Positions 37,456 through 46,154 of a stretch of 64,000 nt of DNA are shown here, piece after piece; within the stretch, counting starts at the first letter, position 1, and every line of letters begins with the position of its first letter. This DNA is from Hyphomicrobiales bacterium (lineage in GTDB: Bacteria > Pseudomonadota > Alphaproteobacteria > Rhizobiales > Methyloligellaceae): assembly GCA_021775525.1 (NCBI GenBank), contig JAJFHQ010000048.1, forward strand, positions 1 through 64,000, in the 5' to 3' direction. The translations under genes and the position numbers were made by a program. The notes beneath the pieces were generated by a model, which did not search any database, was not told the DNA's origin, and was given only the letters and a program-made list of their open reading frames with translations.

Positions 37456-37482
37456 TCCGCCCCTCGCGGTCAGGGCGGTAAA

Positions 37483-38226
37483 TTACGGCGTTTGTTTCAC
37501 AAGAAGGCCCGCGAACATGACCGGCCCCATGGATTTACCGGTGGGCGCACCGCCTTTAGACTCCAGGCTGATGGCAAGCTGAACGCCTTTTTCAAGCATT
37601 TTGTGATCAATTTCCGCCGGTGCATCCATCATGGCGTAAGCACCGGTGCCAACAAGCCCCAATGTCATGGGAGGCTTTTTACCATCTTTCATGATGGCCC
37701 AAAGCTCGTAGCTGCTTGAGGCAGGTTCCTGTGCGGACACTGGCCGGATGGCAAACTGTTTTCCATTCATGTTCATGGTGACGACAAAACCGGTTTCACC
37801 CTTGTCGCTTTGCAGCATGGCCACATAACGCTCTTCAGGAGGCGCTTGCCTTAATGAGGTGTCCAGACCGCCAATCCAGACAACGGCTAGCGCAAGTGCT
37901 GCAGCTACAGCGCCCATTGTTGCGTATCTCCACACGGCAAGGCTGCGCTTCAGATCAACCATTTGTTGGGCGAGGTCCGACAGCGCTGTATTGCCCGCAG
38001 GAACTTGTGCAGCAAGTGCTGCCTCGATCTTGTTCCAGGTGGAGGCAGGTGGTTCGACTGGCGGCACGGCTTCATTCAGGTGGCTGAGTCTTGCCTCCCA
38101 TTCGCTGACGGCGCGTGCAAAGGACGAATCGGAAACCTTCAGACGATCCGCTTCCGAGCGCTCCTGCGCGTCGAGCGTGCCCAGCGCATATTCACCGGCA
38201 AGGATATCGTGATCGTGCTTAGCCAT
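37483..38226 (-). CDS. Anti-sigma factor (RskA-like)
   Basis: ATG 38226 (MAKHDHDILAGEYALGTLDAQ) gives 247 aa; the TTG at 38232 is less likely. The N-terminal region (1-85) should bind the sigma factor and lacks a zinc HxxxCxxC motif. A single membrane helix (about 98-120, MGAVAAALALAVVWIGG) and a periplasmic RskA C-terminal domain (MNMNGKQFAIRPVSAQEPAS, YELWAIMKDGKKP) follow. It overlaps the ECF sigma gene by 8 bases, the standard partner pair. Confidence 0.9.
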   Translation of the reverse strand: MAKHDHDILAGEYALGTLDAQERSEADRLKVSDSSFARAVSEWEARLSHLNEAVPPVEPPASTWNKIEAALAAQVPAGNTALSDLAQQMVDLKRSLAVWRYATMGAVAAALALAVVWIGGLDTSLRQAPPEERYVAMLQSDKGETGFVVTMNMNGKQFAIRPVSAQEPASSSYELWAIMKDGKKPPMTLGLVGTGAYAMMDAPAEIDHKMLEKGVQLAISLESKGGAPTGKSMGPVMFAGLLVKQTP

Positions 38227-38764
38227 CGCCAAGGCACTCCTTGACCTTGGCCAGTCCGCGGCGAATCCAGCTCTTTACTGTGCCAACAGGTGTAGACATG
38301 CGTTCAGATATTTCCTCGTGTGTATATCCGTAATAATAAGCCATTAGCAGGCATTGTCTCTGGTCAGGATTAAGCCTTTCCATACAACTGAGCAACGCTT
38401 TCAACTCATTATTCTGGACCGTCATCTGGTACGGGTCCGGGGCGTCATCTTCCCGTTCTCCGCCGTCTTTTTGATCCTCAACGCCTACTTCGGTTCGTTT
38501 GCGCAATACATCGATTGCCCTGTTTCTGGTAATCGCAACCATCCAGCTCATGGGCGAGCCCAGCTCGGGACGAAAATTGGGCGCCGCATCCCAAATCTTG
38601 AGATAGGCGTCTTGAATCACATCTTCAGCCAGATCACTTCTTTTCAAGATACGTACCGCAACGCCAAACAGTTTCGCACTTGAAGCATTATAAAGTGCGC
38701 GAAACGCAGCCCTATCGCCATTGGCGGCGGCGCGAAGCAGTTGGTCGAGTTCAGATTGGGCCAT
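38219..38764 (-). CDS. ECF RNA polymerase sigma factor
   Basis: The 181-aa product has sigma region 2 (YNASSAKLFGVAVRILKRSD, DVIQDAYLKIWDAAPNF) and region 4 (RLNPDQRQCLLMAYYYGYTHEEISERM...GTVKSWIRRGL). It starts at ATG 38764. It is released when the membrane anti-sigma encoded downstream is inactivated. The inducing signal is unknown, though the cyclase gene just upstream on the same strand senses something redox-related. Confidence 0.94.
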   Translation of the reverse strand: MAQSELDQLLRAAANGDRAAFRALYNASSAKLFGVAVRILKRSDLAEDVIQDAYLKIWDAAPNFRPELGSPMSWMVAITRNRAIDVLRKRTEVGVEDQKDGGEREDDAPDPYQMTVQNNELKALLSCMERLNPDQRQCLLMAYYYGYTHEEISERMSTPVGTVKSWIRRGLAKVKECLGDG

Positions 38765-38848
38765 CACAGGCTGATTATTGTCCGTTTTTGTAAGGCGGCT
38801 GTCGCCTAATCGATATAGTGGATTGGCAGATGTTGCAAAGGTATGTGT

Positions 38849-40573
38849 TCATTTTGCATCGGAAACGGGCTCGATACGCACCTCAGGTAATATCTGCACG
38901 GGAAGCTGGCGCGCTTGCTCGACGCGGAGAACTTTCATCGGCTTTTTGACGCCGCGAACGGTTAAACTTTTCATCTCAAGCCCGGAGGTGTCCAGGTCAG
39001 CACGCTTGGCGGCCTGATTCGAGATGATCATCTGGCACTCAAGGTCTTTGGTTGCCGATTCCAGGCGGGCTGCTACGTTGACTGTGCTGCCAATGACCGT
39101 CATGGCTGCTGATGATGAATGCCCGATCTCTCCAAGCACCAACGGTCCGACATGTAGCCCCATCCCGATCTGTAAGGGCTGGTCAACTTCGCCTTCAAGA
39201 GCCTGGTTCAAGCCATCAAGGGCAAGGTCGATCCTGTGGGCGGCCTTGATGGCCTGACGGCAGGCCGTTTCAGGGTCTCCATCGCGGCCAAACACGGCCA
39301 TGAGGCCATCGCCGAGATATTTGTCAATCCAGCCACTCTCCTCGTGGATTACCGTGCCGACAGTATCAAACAGCCTGTTGAGCAGAAACACGACATCATA
39401 GGGCAGGCGGCCCTCACTCAGTGTTGTGAAACCCCGTAAATCAAAGAACAGGATGGCCAGTTCCCGCTCCATGCCTTTCACTTCCTTGCTTTTGGCACGG
39501 GTCTCCGTACTGACAGGAGATAACAGCAGGTCGACCGTGACTTCGGCATATGGCCGTAATTGGCAGGCCAGGCGGACACCGGGTCCAGCGGAAATGCTTT
39601 TCAGGGTTTCTGCTTCAGCGCGCGATGGCGGTTGGAGATATTCGCCGCCAGAAATAACATTGACCCGGCAAGTGGAACAGCGCGCCCTGCCACCGCAAAC
39701 AGAAAGATGGGGAATGTTGTTCATGCGGCTGATTTCAAGAAGCGTCGCGCCACTGATTCCGCTGACCGAGGGCTCCGGAGAGTAGTTCACGGCGACTTTC
39801 GGGCGTTGGGAATTTGCAATCAGGCGTCCTGCAAAAATTAGCATCAGCCCGCCTAGCAAAATATAAAATCCGTATTTTGCCTGGGTCCCGTAAGCGGCAA
39901 TTGCCTTACCGGCATCCGCATTCGGCCAGTTAGAAACGGCTTTAAGGTTTTCAAAAATGGCCGGATCAGTGATGGCAATATTGGCGTAGCGACCGGCGAC
40001 CATGAAACCCGAGATGGCTGTTATGGGGACGATAACCGCTAATGCAAGTAGAACTGGAAATACACCGCTATACCAGCGCGTGAGACGCAGCCAGTAATGG
40101 ATCCCCACGCAACCATGGATCCAGACCAGCAGAAGCAATATCGTCTGGTTCCAGCCCTTGTTTGGCCACAGCTTCACGAGTTCGTAAAAATAGATGTCGT
40201 TCACACCAAAAAATGTGTGCGCCACCCGTGTGTTCACGATGTGGGGAAACAGAAGAAATGGAATTGAGAGACCAAGAAGTATTTGCGCCACCTCCCACGG
40301 GGCCATCTTGTAAGTTTGCCTGCGAACCAGCTTGAACAGCGCCAGAGCGATATGCGCAATAAGCGCAAGCCCGAGTACAATGCCCCCGGGCACAGACCGG
40401 GTGATTGCGGTGCGCCAGCTCTGTGCCTCCATCATGGCATCGATTGAGAACAGCCCCAGGGCATGGTTGAGAAAATGCGTGGCTGCGAACGCAAACAGGA
40501 TCAAACCTGAGAACAGCCTTATTTGCTGGGTAACACTGCCTCTAAGCAGAACTGACTTCCGGTGTGGTTTCAT
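38849..40573 (-). CDS. Membrane adenylate/guanylate cyclase with heme-type anchor and 2Fe-2S domain
   Basis: ATG 40573 gives 574 aa. Residues 15-255 hold about six membrane helices with His at 33, 37, 74, 111, 119, 153 and 159, a fumarate-reductase/SdhC-like diheme anchor. Residues 260-350 are a plant-type ferredoxin domain with C293, C299, C302 and C337. From 370 is a class III cyclase: metal D378 and D422, substrate Lys418 and the VNVAAR motif. S. meliloti CyaC is a described redox-regulated relative with a heme anchor. ATP specificity is inferred. Confidence 0.9.
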   Translation of the reverse strand: MKPHRKSVLLRGSVTQQIRLFSGLILFAFAATHFLNHALGLFSIDAMMEAQSWRTAITRSVPGGIVLGLALIAHIALALFKLVRRQTYKMAPWEVAQILLGLSIPFLLFPHIVNTRVAHTFFGVNDIYFYELVKLWPNKGWNQTILLLLVWIHGCVGIHYWLRLTRWYSGVFPVLLALAVIVPITAISGFMVAGRYANIAITDPAIFENLKAVSNWPNADAGKAIAAYGTQAKYGFYILLGGLMLIFAGRLIANSQRPKVAVNYSPEPSVSGISGATLLEISRMNNIPHLSVCGGRARCSTCRVNVISGGEYLQPPSRAEAETLKSISAGPGVRLACQLRPYAEVTVDLLLSPVSTETRAKSKEVKGMERELAILFFDLRGFTTLSEGRLPYDVVFLLNRLFDTVGTVIHEESGWIDKYLGDGLMAVFGRDGDPETACRQAIKAAHRIDLALDGLNQALEGEVDQPLQIGMGLHVGPLVLGEIGHSSSAAMTVIGSTVNVAARLESATKDLECQMIISNQAAKRADLDTSGLEMKSLTVRGVKKPMKVLRVEQARQLPVQILPEVRIEPVSDAK

Positions 40574-40701
40574 ATTACGTCCACATCTTGTGCACATGCG
40601 TGAGAAGAGTCTTCATCCCGCCTATATATCAGCGCAGCGCCATTGTATTGAGTAAATTTGATGCGCGGTGAGTAGAGGCGAGCTGAAACGGCGTTTGCAG
40701 T

Positions 40702-41139
40702 ATGGGCATTCATCTCATCAAATTATGTGTTGGCATCGACAGTGTTACGCATTTGTGCGAGCGGCAGGCGTTCCGTTTGGCCCAGGCCGAGGTGAATGGC
40801 GAGCCGCGTGAATTGTTTCACCGAACGCGTCAGATGCCCCGTCGGCGTGAAGAACTGCTTGATGGAGGGTCGATCTTTTGGGTCATCAAGGGGGTCGTCC
40901 TTGTTCGTCAGGCTATCCTCGAATTGAGAAAAGTCCGGGGGGATGATGGCATCCGGCGCTGTGACATCATTCTTGATCACTTGCTCGTGCCCACACGTCC
41001 GCACCCCAGGCGGGCATTCCAGGGCTGGCGATATTTGGCGCGTGAAGACGCGCCTGAAGATTTGGGGCTAGCCGAGTCAGATCTGGACGCACTGCCCGAA
41101 AAAATGCGTGGTGAATTGATCGAGTTGGGATTGCTTTGA
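40702..41139 (+). CDS. DUF1489-family protein
   Basis: The 145-aa product begins MGIHLIKLCVGIDSVTHLCE and contains GGSIFWVIKGVVLVRQAILE and HLLVPTRPHPRRAFQGWRYL, the conserved pattern of alphaproteobacterial DUF1489. There is no signal peptide. The function is not known. It is convergent with panC, 6 bases apart. Confidence 0.88.
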   Translation: MGIHLIKLCVGIDSVTHLCERQAFRLAQAEVNGEPRELFHRTRQMPRRREELLDGGSIFWVIKGVVLVRQAILELRKVRGDDGIRRCDIILDHLLVPTRPHPRRAFQGWRYLAREDAPEDLGLAESDLDALPEKMRGELIELGLL

Positions 41140-41145
41140 GAGTGC

Positions 41146-42009
41146 CTATTTCTCGGCGTCGGTAACCGCGACGTTATCAATTAGCCGTGTCTTCCCCAGC
41201 ATCGCTGCTACGAAAACTCGTGCAGGCTCATGCACAGGACCTTCAATAAGCGCCAGCGTGTCTGCGTTGCGCACTTCCAGGTAGTCCACATCAAATCCTG
41301 AATTCCCGAGGCTCTTGCAGCCATCCTTGAGTGCGGGGTCAAGCGGTTTGCCATTCGCGAGTGCCTTGGCGATTGCAGAGATGGTCTGGTGCAGCAGCGG
41401 GGCTTTTTCGCGCTCAACTGATGTGAGGTAGGCATTGCGCGAAGACATGGCGAGTCCATCAGTCTCGCGGATGATTGGCCCGCCCAGGATTTCAACATTC
41501 ATGTCCAGATCGCGTGCCATGCGGCGGATCACCAGAAGTTGCTGGTAATCCTTCTCTCCGAATATTGCCACATCAGGGCGGCACTGGTTGAGCAGTTTCG
41601 CAACCACGGTGGCTACACCGCCAAAAAAATGAGGTCGCGATGCACCGCACAGTCCTTCGCTCAGACCCTCTACAGTGACATGAGTGGAAAAGTCCTGTTT
41701 GTAAACTTCAACCCGAGGAGGCATGAAAACGAGATCCACATCGAGCGCGGCCAACAGCTCCAAGTCTTTTTCATGTTCGCGGGGATAACTGTCAAAATCT
41801 TCATGCGGTGCAAACTGGGCCGGGTTGACAAATATCGTGACCACAGTGCGGTCGCCGGTCTTGCCGGCAAGCTTGACGAGCGAAAGATGTCCGTCATGCA
41901 GCGCGCCCATTGTCGGTACAAGCGTAATTTTCTCACCTGCTGAACGCCATGCACAAACTGTTTTTCTAAGGTCGTCGATGGTTGTAATGGTTGCTATGCT
42001 GTTCGGCAT
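41146..42009 (-). CDS. panC: Pantothenate synthetase
   Basis: PanC joins pantoate and beta-alanine with ATP. The adenylate motif PTMGALHDGHLSLVKLAG lies at residues 31-48, with FVNPAQFAPHEDFDSYPRE and FGEKDYQQL next. ATG 42009 (MPNSIATITTIDDLRK) gives 287 aa; the track start at 42054 adds 15 residues without support. panB is not in the window. Confidence 0.95.
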   Translation of the reverse strand: MPNSIATITTIDDLRKTVCAWRSAGEKITLVPTMGALHDGHLSLVKLAGKTGDRTVVTIFVNPAQFAPHEDFDSYPREHEKDLELLAALDVDLVFMPPRVEVYKQDFSTHVTVEGLSEGLCGASRPHFFGGVATVVAKLLNQCRPDVAIFGEKDYQQLLVIRRMARDLDMNVEILGGPIIRETDGLAMSSRNAYLTSVEREKAPLLHQTISAIAKALANGKPLDPALKDGCKSLGNSGFDVDYLEVRNADTLALIEGPVHEPARVFVAAMLGKTRLIDNVAVTDAEK

Positions 42010-42086
42010 GGACACTGTCCCGGTCTTGTTGGTGGCGCATGACAGGAGTGCCATTGCAGTAAGAGCCGTCCGCCACCATTTGTAGG

Positions 42087-42887
42087 ATGAGGTTTAAATC
42101 CAAAAGCCCTGCAAATGCAAAGGGCTTGCCGGAATACACGAAGTCGTCAATGCCGAAAAACAAAGCACCATCGCCAAAGGCTGGTAACACTGGTGAAAGC
42201 CTGCCCGATGCACATTCCAGCGCTGTCGAAATCGATGCCTTTTTGGGCAAGGTGAAATCGCTTGCAATTCCGGATACGTCGGGAGCGCGCGGGCGGCTGA
42301 TATTCGCCATGGACGCCACCATGAGCCGCCAACCCACCTGGGACATGGCGCTTGGTTTGCAGGCCAGCATGTTTTCATCTGTAAAGGTCGTCGGTGGCAT
42401 TGATGTACAGTTGGTATATTTTCGTGGCATCGGGGAATGCAAGACCAGCAATTGGGTGAAAAACCCTGAAAGCCTGGCACGCCTTATGACCCAGGTCTCC
42501 TGTCGTGGTGGACACACCCAGATTGGCCGTGTTTTGAACCATGCACTGAGCGAATCCGGAAAGTCCAAGGTCAATGCACTGGTCTATGTTGGCGATTGCA
42601 TGGAAGAGAACATCGATGATCTCTCCGCGACCGCCGGGGAATTGGGACTGTTGGGTATGCCTGTATTCCTGTTTCAGGAAGGCAACGACCAAAGTGCTGA
42701 AATCGCTTTTCGCGAGATTGCCCGCTTGACCGGCGGAGCTTATTGCCGTTTCGATGCGGGTTCTGCCGCGCAATTGCGGGAGTTGCTGTCCGCCGTGGCC
42801 GTTTATGCTGCCGGTGGGCGCAAGGCATTGGAAAATTATGGCGGTGAATCGGGTGGTGCCCGGGCGCTGCTGGAGCAACTGTCCTAA
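42087..42887 (+). CDS. VWA-like domain protein
   Basis: The 266-aa product has a short disordered N terminus and a von Willebrand A-like fold from residue 70 (GRLIFAMDATMSRQPTWDMA, then VDVQLVYFRGIGECK-type strand and VNALVYVGDCMEENIDDL). The MIDAS-like DATMS is a variant of DxSxS. The start may be ATG 42087 or 42150. The next gene (J-domain) begins 5 bases later, so the two probably act together. Confidence 0.8.
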   Translation: MRFKSKSPANAKGLPEYTKSSMPKNKAPSPKAGNTGESLPDAHSSAVEIDAFLGKVKSLAIPDTSGARGRLIFAMDATMSRQPTWDMALGLQASMFSSVKVVGGIDVQLVYFRGIGECKTSNWVKNPESLARLMTQVSCRGGHTQIGRVLNHALSESGKSKVNALVYVGDCMEENIDDLSATAGELGLLGMPVFLFQEGNDQSAEIAFREIARLTGGAYCRFDAGSAAQLRELLSAVAVYAAGGRKALENYGGESGGARALLEQLS

Positions 42888-42892
42888 CGCAT

Positions 42893-43603
42893 ATGCATTA
42901 TCTTATTCTCGCAGTGCTTATCCTGCTCATCGTCTATGCGGCGCTGCGCTCCTTCCTCAATTCCAACCCGAAAACTTTGGCCCAGAACATGCGTAAAATG
43001 GCGGGATTTGGTGCACTGCTAATGGCGTTATTCTTCACTTTGACCGGTCGCTTTCCACTGGCGGTACCCCTGGGTGTCCTTGCCATATCCCTGCTGAAGG
43101 GAAATTTCTCAGGCTTCAATCCCTTTCCAGGCAACGCAAACAAGAGTGAAGGCCAGCAATCACGCGTGCGTACCCGGACAGTTGAAATGGAACTGGATCA
43201 TGACACCGGCGACATGGAAGGCCGGGTCATCAGGGGCAAATTCGCGTCACGGGCGCTGTCATCCATGAGTGAAAGCGAAGTGATCGAGCTGTGGAACGAA
43301 TGTCTGAAACCGGACTCGCAGGCGGCGCAGCTGCTTGAGGCCTACATGGATCGACGCATGCCGGAGTGGCGCGAAGATGCCGGTGAAAAAGCGAAGAACA
43401 GCAGTGCTTACGGGGGCCGGTCAGACGGCCCCATGTCGAGGGATCAGGCTTATGACATTCTCGGGCTTGAACCGGACGCGAGCAAGATCGATATTCGCCG
43501 CGCGCATCGCAGATTGATGAAAAGAATGCACCCCGATCAGGGTGGCTCAACCTACCTGGCCGCAAAAATCAACGAGGCCAAGGACTTGTTGCTCGGCCAG
43601 TAA
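42893..43603 (+). CDS. Membrane-anchored DnaJ-domain protein
   Basis: The 236-aa product has two N-terminal membrane helices (about 2-20 and 33-57) and a C-terminal J-domain (180-236) with the HPD motif in RRLMKRMHPDQGGSTYLA. A J-domain at the C terminus of a membrane protein resembles the Tim14/Pam18 and DjlA-type arrangement that recruits Hsp70 to membranes. It is coupled to the VWA gene. Confidence 0.88.
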   Translation: MHYLILAVLILLIVYAALRSFLNSNPKTLAQNMRKMAGFGALLMALFFTLTGRFPLAVPLGVLAISLLKGNFSGFNPFPGNANKSEGQQSRVRTRTVEMELDHDTGDMEGRVIRGKFASRALSSMSESEVIELWNECLKPDSQAAQLLEAYMDRRMPEWREDAGEKAKNSSAYGGRSDGPMSRDQAYDILGLEPDASKIDIRRAHRRLMKRMHPDQGGSTYLAAKINEAKDLLLGQ

Positions 43604-43623
43604 CTGTTCACCGGTAATCGCGT

Positions 43624-44898
43624 CTATTCCGCTGACATTACAACGCAGGTGATGGCTCGGCGCTTGAGCTGGCTGCAAGTGCTGTTAGCTGCAGTTCGGG
43701 AAAATCCGGCAAAGCGGGCGCGGTACAGATTGCGTTTGGCATCGTGCAGAGGTACCGACAATGGCATATGACCGCTGATGACATCACCGGCTTCCACCTG
43801 TATCGCGGCGAGTCGCTGCATGGCGTCCGTCTGGCGTGCATAAGCTCCAACCTGGATATGGTAGCTGCCTTTATGCGTGGTCTGATTTCTTGCTGCGGTT
43901 TCCGGCGGCAATGAGGCAACGGTTTCCGGTGCACCTTGTTTTGTTCGCTGTTTGAAGGGTTCTGGCTGGGCATTAGCTGCCGCCTTTGCAGGAAATTGCA
44001 ATGATGTGGCAACCCTTACGGATTTCTTTTTCGGCTTTGGCCTGTGCTTACGCGGCAGTCTTGCGATCGCCTTTGGCATGGCTTTGTTGAGGATAGACCG
44101 CATGGCGGCGTTGCGTTTTCCAGACGTTCTCCCTCCGAATACAACAGCAATCAGATGCTTGTTTCCCCGCCGGACATTGGCGAGCAGGTTAAATCCCGAT
44201 GCGCGTGTGTAGCCGGTCTTAATGCCATCAGTTCCTTTATAGTCGAACAGCAGGCGGTTGTGATTGCGGTATTTCTTGCTTTTGTATTTGAAATATTTGC
44301 GGCTGAAATTTTTATATTTTTCCGGATGATCAAACATCAACCTGTTGGCCATGGTTATCATGTCGCGTGCGGTTGACACCTGGTTCTTGTTGGGCAGTCC
44401 GGATGCATTCTTGAATACTGTTTTCCGCATTCCGATTTCACGGGCCTTGGCGGTCATCAATTTTGCGAATTTGGCCTCCGACCCGCTGATATTTTCAGCA
44501 ACGGTAACCGCAACGTCATTTGCCGACTTGGTCACCAGCGCCTTGATGGCATCGCTTACCCTGATGGTTGATCCAGGCTTCAGGCCCAGTTTTGACGGTG
44601 CCTGTTTTGATGCATTTTTAGATACTTTCAGGCGAGTGTTTGGGTGGAATTTTCCTTCGTCCATTTGATCGAACAGAACATAGAGGGTCATGATTTTTGT
44701 GAGTGACGCCGGGAAGCGTAAAGCGTCGCCATGTTTTGAGTAAAGGATTTTACCGGTGTGGCCATCAACCACCATGGCTGAATAGCGTGCTGCCGCGAGA
44801 ACCGGACTTGCGGAAGCTGCGATCAATGCAACAACGGCAAGCAGGCAAGCGGCGACTGCATTGGTCATACGCGCGGCTGAAGACCGGCGTAACGGCAT
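43624..44898 (-). CDS. D-alanyl-D-alanine carboxypeptidase with SPOR domain
   Basis: This is a penicillin-binding protein of the DacA/PBP5 class. ATG 44898 (MPLRRSSAARMTNAVAACLL) leads a signal peptide cut near VLAAARYSA. The motifs SLTK (serine nucleophile), SAN and KTG are in order. A C-terminal SPOR domain (SYHIQVGAYARQTDAMQRLA) should bind denuded septal glycan and target the enzyme to division sites. 424 aa. It is divergent from the phasin gene. Confidence 0.94.
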   Translation of the reverse strand: MPLRRSSAARMTNAVAACLLAVVALIAASASPVLAAARYSAMVVDGHTGKILYSKHGDALRFPASLTKIMTLYVLFDQMDEGKFHPNTRLKVSKNASKQAPSKLGLKPGSTIRVSDAIKALVTKSANDVAVTVAENISGSEAKFAKLMTAKAREIGMRKTVFKNASGLPNKNQVSTARDMITMANRLMFDHPEKYKNFSRKYFKYKSKKYRNHNRLLFDYKGTDGIKTGYTRASGFNLLANVRRGNKHLIAVVFGGRTSGKRNAAMRSILNKAMPKAIARLPRKHRPKPKKKSVRVATSLQFPAKAAANAQPEPFKQRTKQGAPETVASLPPETAARNQTTHKGSYHIQVGAYARQTDAMQRLAAIQVEAGDVISGHMPLSVPLHDAKRNLYRARFAGFSRTAANSTCSQLKRRAITCVVMSAE

Positions 44899-45073
44899 CC
44901 ATTTTGACACATTTACCCCAAGACCAGACGGCCCTGTTCCCCAAGTTTGTACAATTTTGACAGGCCCTGTATCCCGCCAATTTAACGCCTCCACAGCAGG
45001 CGCCCATTGGCTCAAGCTTACGGTCCAGCGTGTTACCAATCCGTTAATTGGTGCTCCTCGAAAAGAAAAATGG

Positions 45074-45136
45074 TGCAGTGCAATAAATATTATTGACATA
45101 AATGCTGCAGCGCATATATAAGCTATTGCATTGCAA
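45074..45136 (+). promoter_or_regulatory. Phasin promoter with flanking TGCA-type operator candidates
   Basis: TTGACA (45093-45098) and TATATA (45115-45120) are 16 bases apart, a strong sigma70 promoter. TGCA-G-TGCA (45074-45082) lies upstream and TTGCA-T-TGCAA (45126-45136) downstream, with ATGCTGCAGCGCAT between the -35 and -10. PhaR repressors of phasin genes in other alphaproteobacteria bind TGC-rich inverted repeats, so PhaR control is a reasonable inference. Confidence 0.7.
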
Positions 45137-45198
45137 AATTAACGGCTCGGGAAAATACGAAATACGGTCCGGGCGAAGATCGACTAATGGAGAGTGAG

Positions 45199-45531
45199 AT
45201 GGACGTTAAGGGTTACGAAGACATTCAAAAAGTTGGCCAGGAAAACTTTGATACGGCGGTCAAAAACCTTGGTGAAGTCAACAAGGGTGTTCAGGCTATT
45301 GCCGGTGAGGTGACCGAGTACACCAAGAAGGCAATTGAGGACGGCACCGTCGCATTTGAGCAGCTCATCGGCGTGAAGTCTGTCGAGCAGGCGATTGAAA
45401 TCCAGACCACATATGCCAAGAAGGCCTATGACGACTATGTGTCTCAGGTGACCAAGATTGGCGAGATGTATGCCGACCTTGCCAAGGACGCATACAAGCC
45501 GGTCGAAACGGCATTTGCCAAGAAGGACTAA
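45199..45531 (+). CDS. Phasin family protein
   Basis: Phasins coat polyhydroxyalkanoate granules. ATG 45199 (MDVKGYEDIQKVGQENFDTA) follows GGAGAG by 4 bases; the track start ATG 45187 overlaps that site, so 45199 is chosen. The 110-aa helical product contains AFEQLIGVKSVEQAIEIQTT and YAKKAYDDYVSQVTKIGEMY, typical of phasin-2. No PHA synthase is in the window. Confidence 0.92.
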   Translation: MDVKGYEDIQKVGQENFDTAVKNLGEVNKGVQAIAGEVTEYTKKAIEDGTVAFEQLIGVKSVEQAIEIQTTYAKKAYDDYVSQVTKIGEMYADLAKDAYKPVETAFAKKD

Positions 45532-45580
45532 TCTCCTTTGGCAATTGAGGGCAGCAGCGCCCTTCCTCCAAGACTATCGA

Positions 45581-45609
45581 GACCCGGCCTAAATGCCGGG
45601 TCTTTTTTT
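45581..45609 (+). terminator. Rho-independent terminator after the phasin gene
   Basis: GACCCGGC and GCCGGGTC form a perfect 8-bp stem with a 6-nt loop (CTAAAT), followed by TTTTTTT. It begins 50 bases after the phasin stop and makes the gene a single-gene transcript. Confidence 0.95.
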
Positions 45610-45676
45610 ATGCTCGGTCCGGTATTGGGCCATATTAGGGTCGTATATCGGCTGGAGCATGCCTATATCTTCATAG

Positions 45677-45773
45677 TGTGATTTGCGGGCGGTGCGCTGA
45701 TACCGTTAGTATGTGATTTGTCGGCAGTGAATGAAGAATGTCCGTGAGTCCTTGCGTGCAGAATGTCCTGCAC
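45677..45773 (+). promoter_or_regulatory. Repeats in the clpS upstream region
   Basis: The direct repeat TGTGATTTG occurs at 45677 and 45712, 35 bases apart, and an inverted repeat GTGCAG-AATGTC-CTGCAC lies at 45756-45773, 43 bases before the clpS ATG. They fill the 206-base gap after the phasin terminator, where the clpS-clpA promoter should be. Confidence 0.4.
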
Positions 45774-45815
45774 AAATCAAACAACCAGCTGGAGACCTGA
45801 AGAGAGACTTTTGGA

Positions 45816-46145
45816 ATGTCGCGCAAGAATCAAAACCAGCGCCCTGACGATGCCGGAACAGACATCGTTACCGAAACCCGGCCCAAAACAAAAAAGCCAA
45901 GCCTGTACAAGGTTCTGTTGCTGAATGACGACTATACGCCGATGGAGTTCGTCGTTTATGTTCTGGAACGATTTTTCAACAAGTCAGGGGAAGACGCGAC
46001 ACGGGTGATGTTGCATGTTCACCAGAAGGGTGTTGGTGTATGCGGGGTCTTCACTTTTGAAGTGGCAGAGACCAAGGTGGCACAAGTGATGAATTTTTCT
46101 CGGCAGAATGATCATCCGCTGCAATGCATGATGGAAAAGGAGTGA
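45816..46145 (+). CDS. clpS: ATP-dependent Clp protease adaptor ClpS
   Basis: ClpS delivers N-end-rule substrates to ClpAP. The 109-aa product has a disordered N-terminal tail, the N-degron pocket region [20 protein letters not shown] and [20 protein letters not shown]. It lies 9 bases before clpA, the usual arrangement. Some alphaproteobacteria have a second ClpS elsewhere. Confidence 0.96.
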   Translation: MSRKNQNQRPDDAGTDIVTETRPKTKKPSLYKVLLLNDDYTPMEFVVYVLERFFNKSGEDATRVMLHVHQKGVGVCGVFTFEVAETKVAQVMNFSRQNDHPLQCMMEKE

Positions 46146-46154
46146 GATCAGCCC

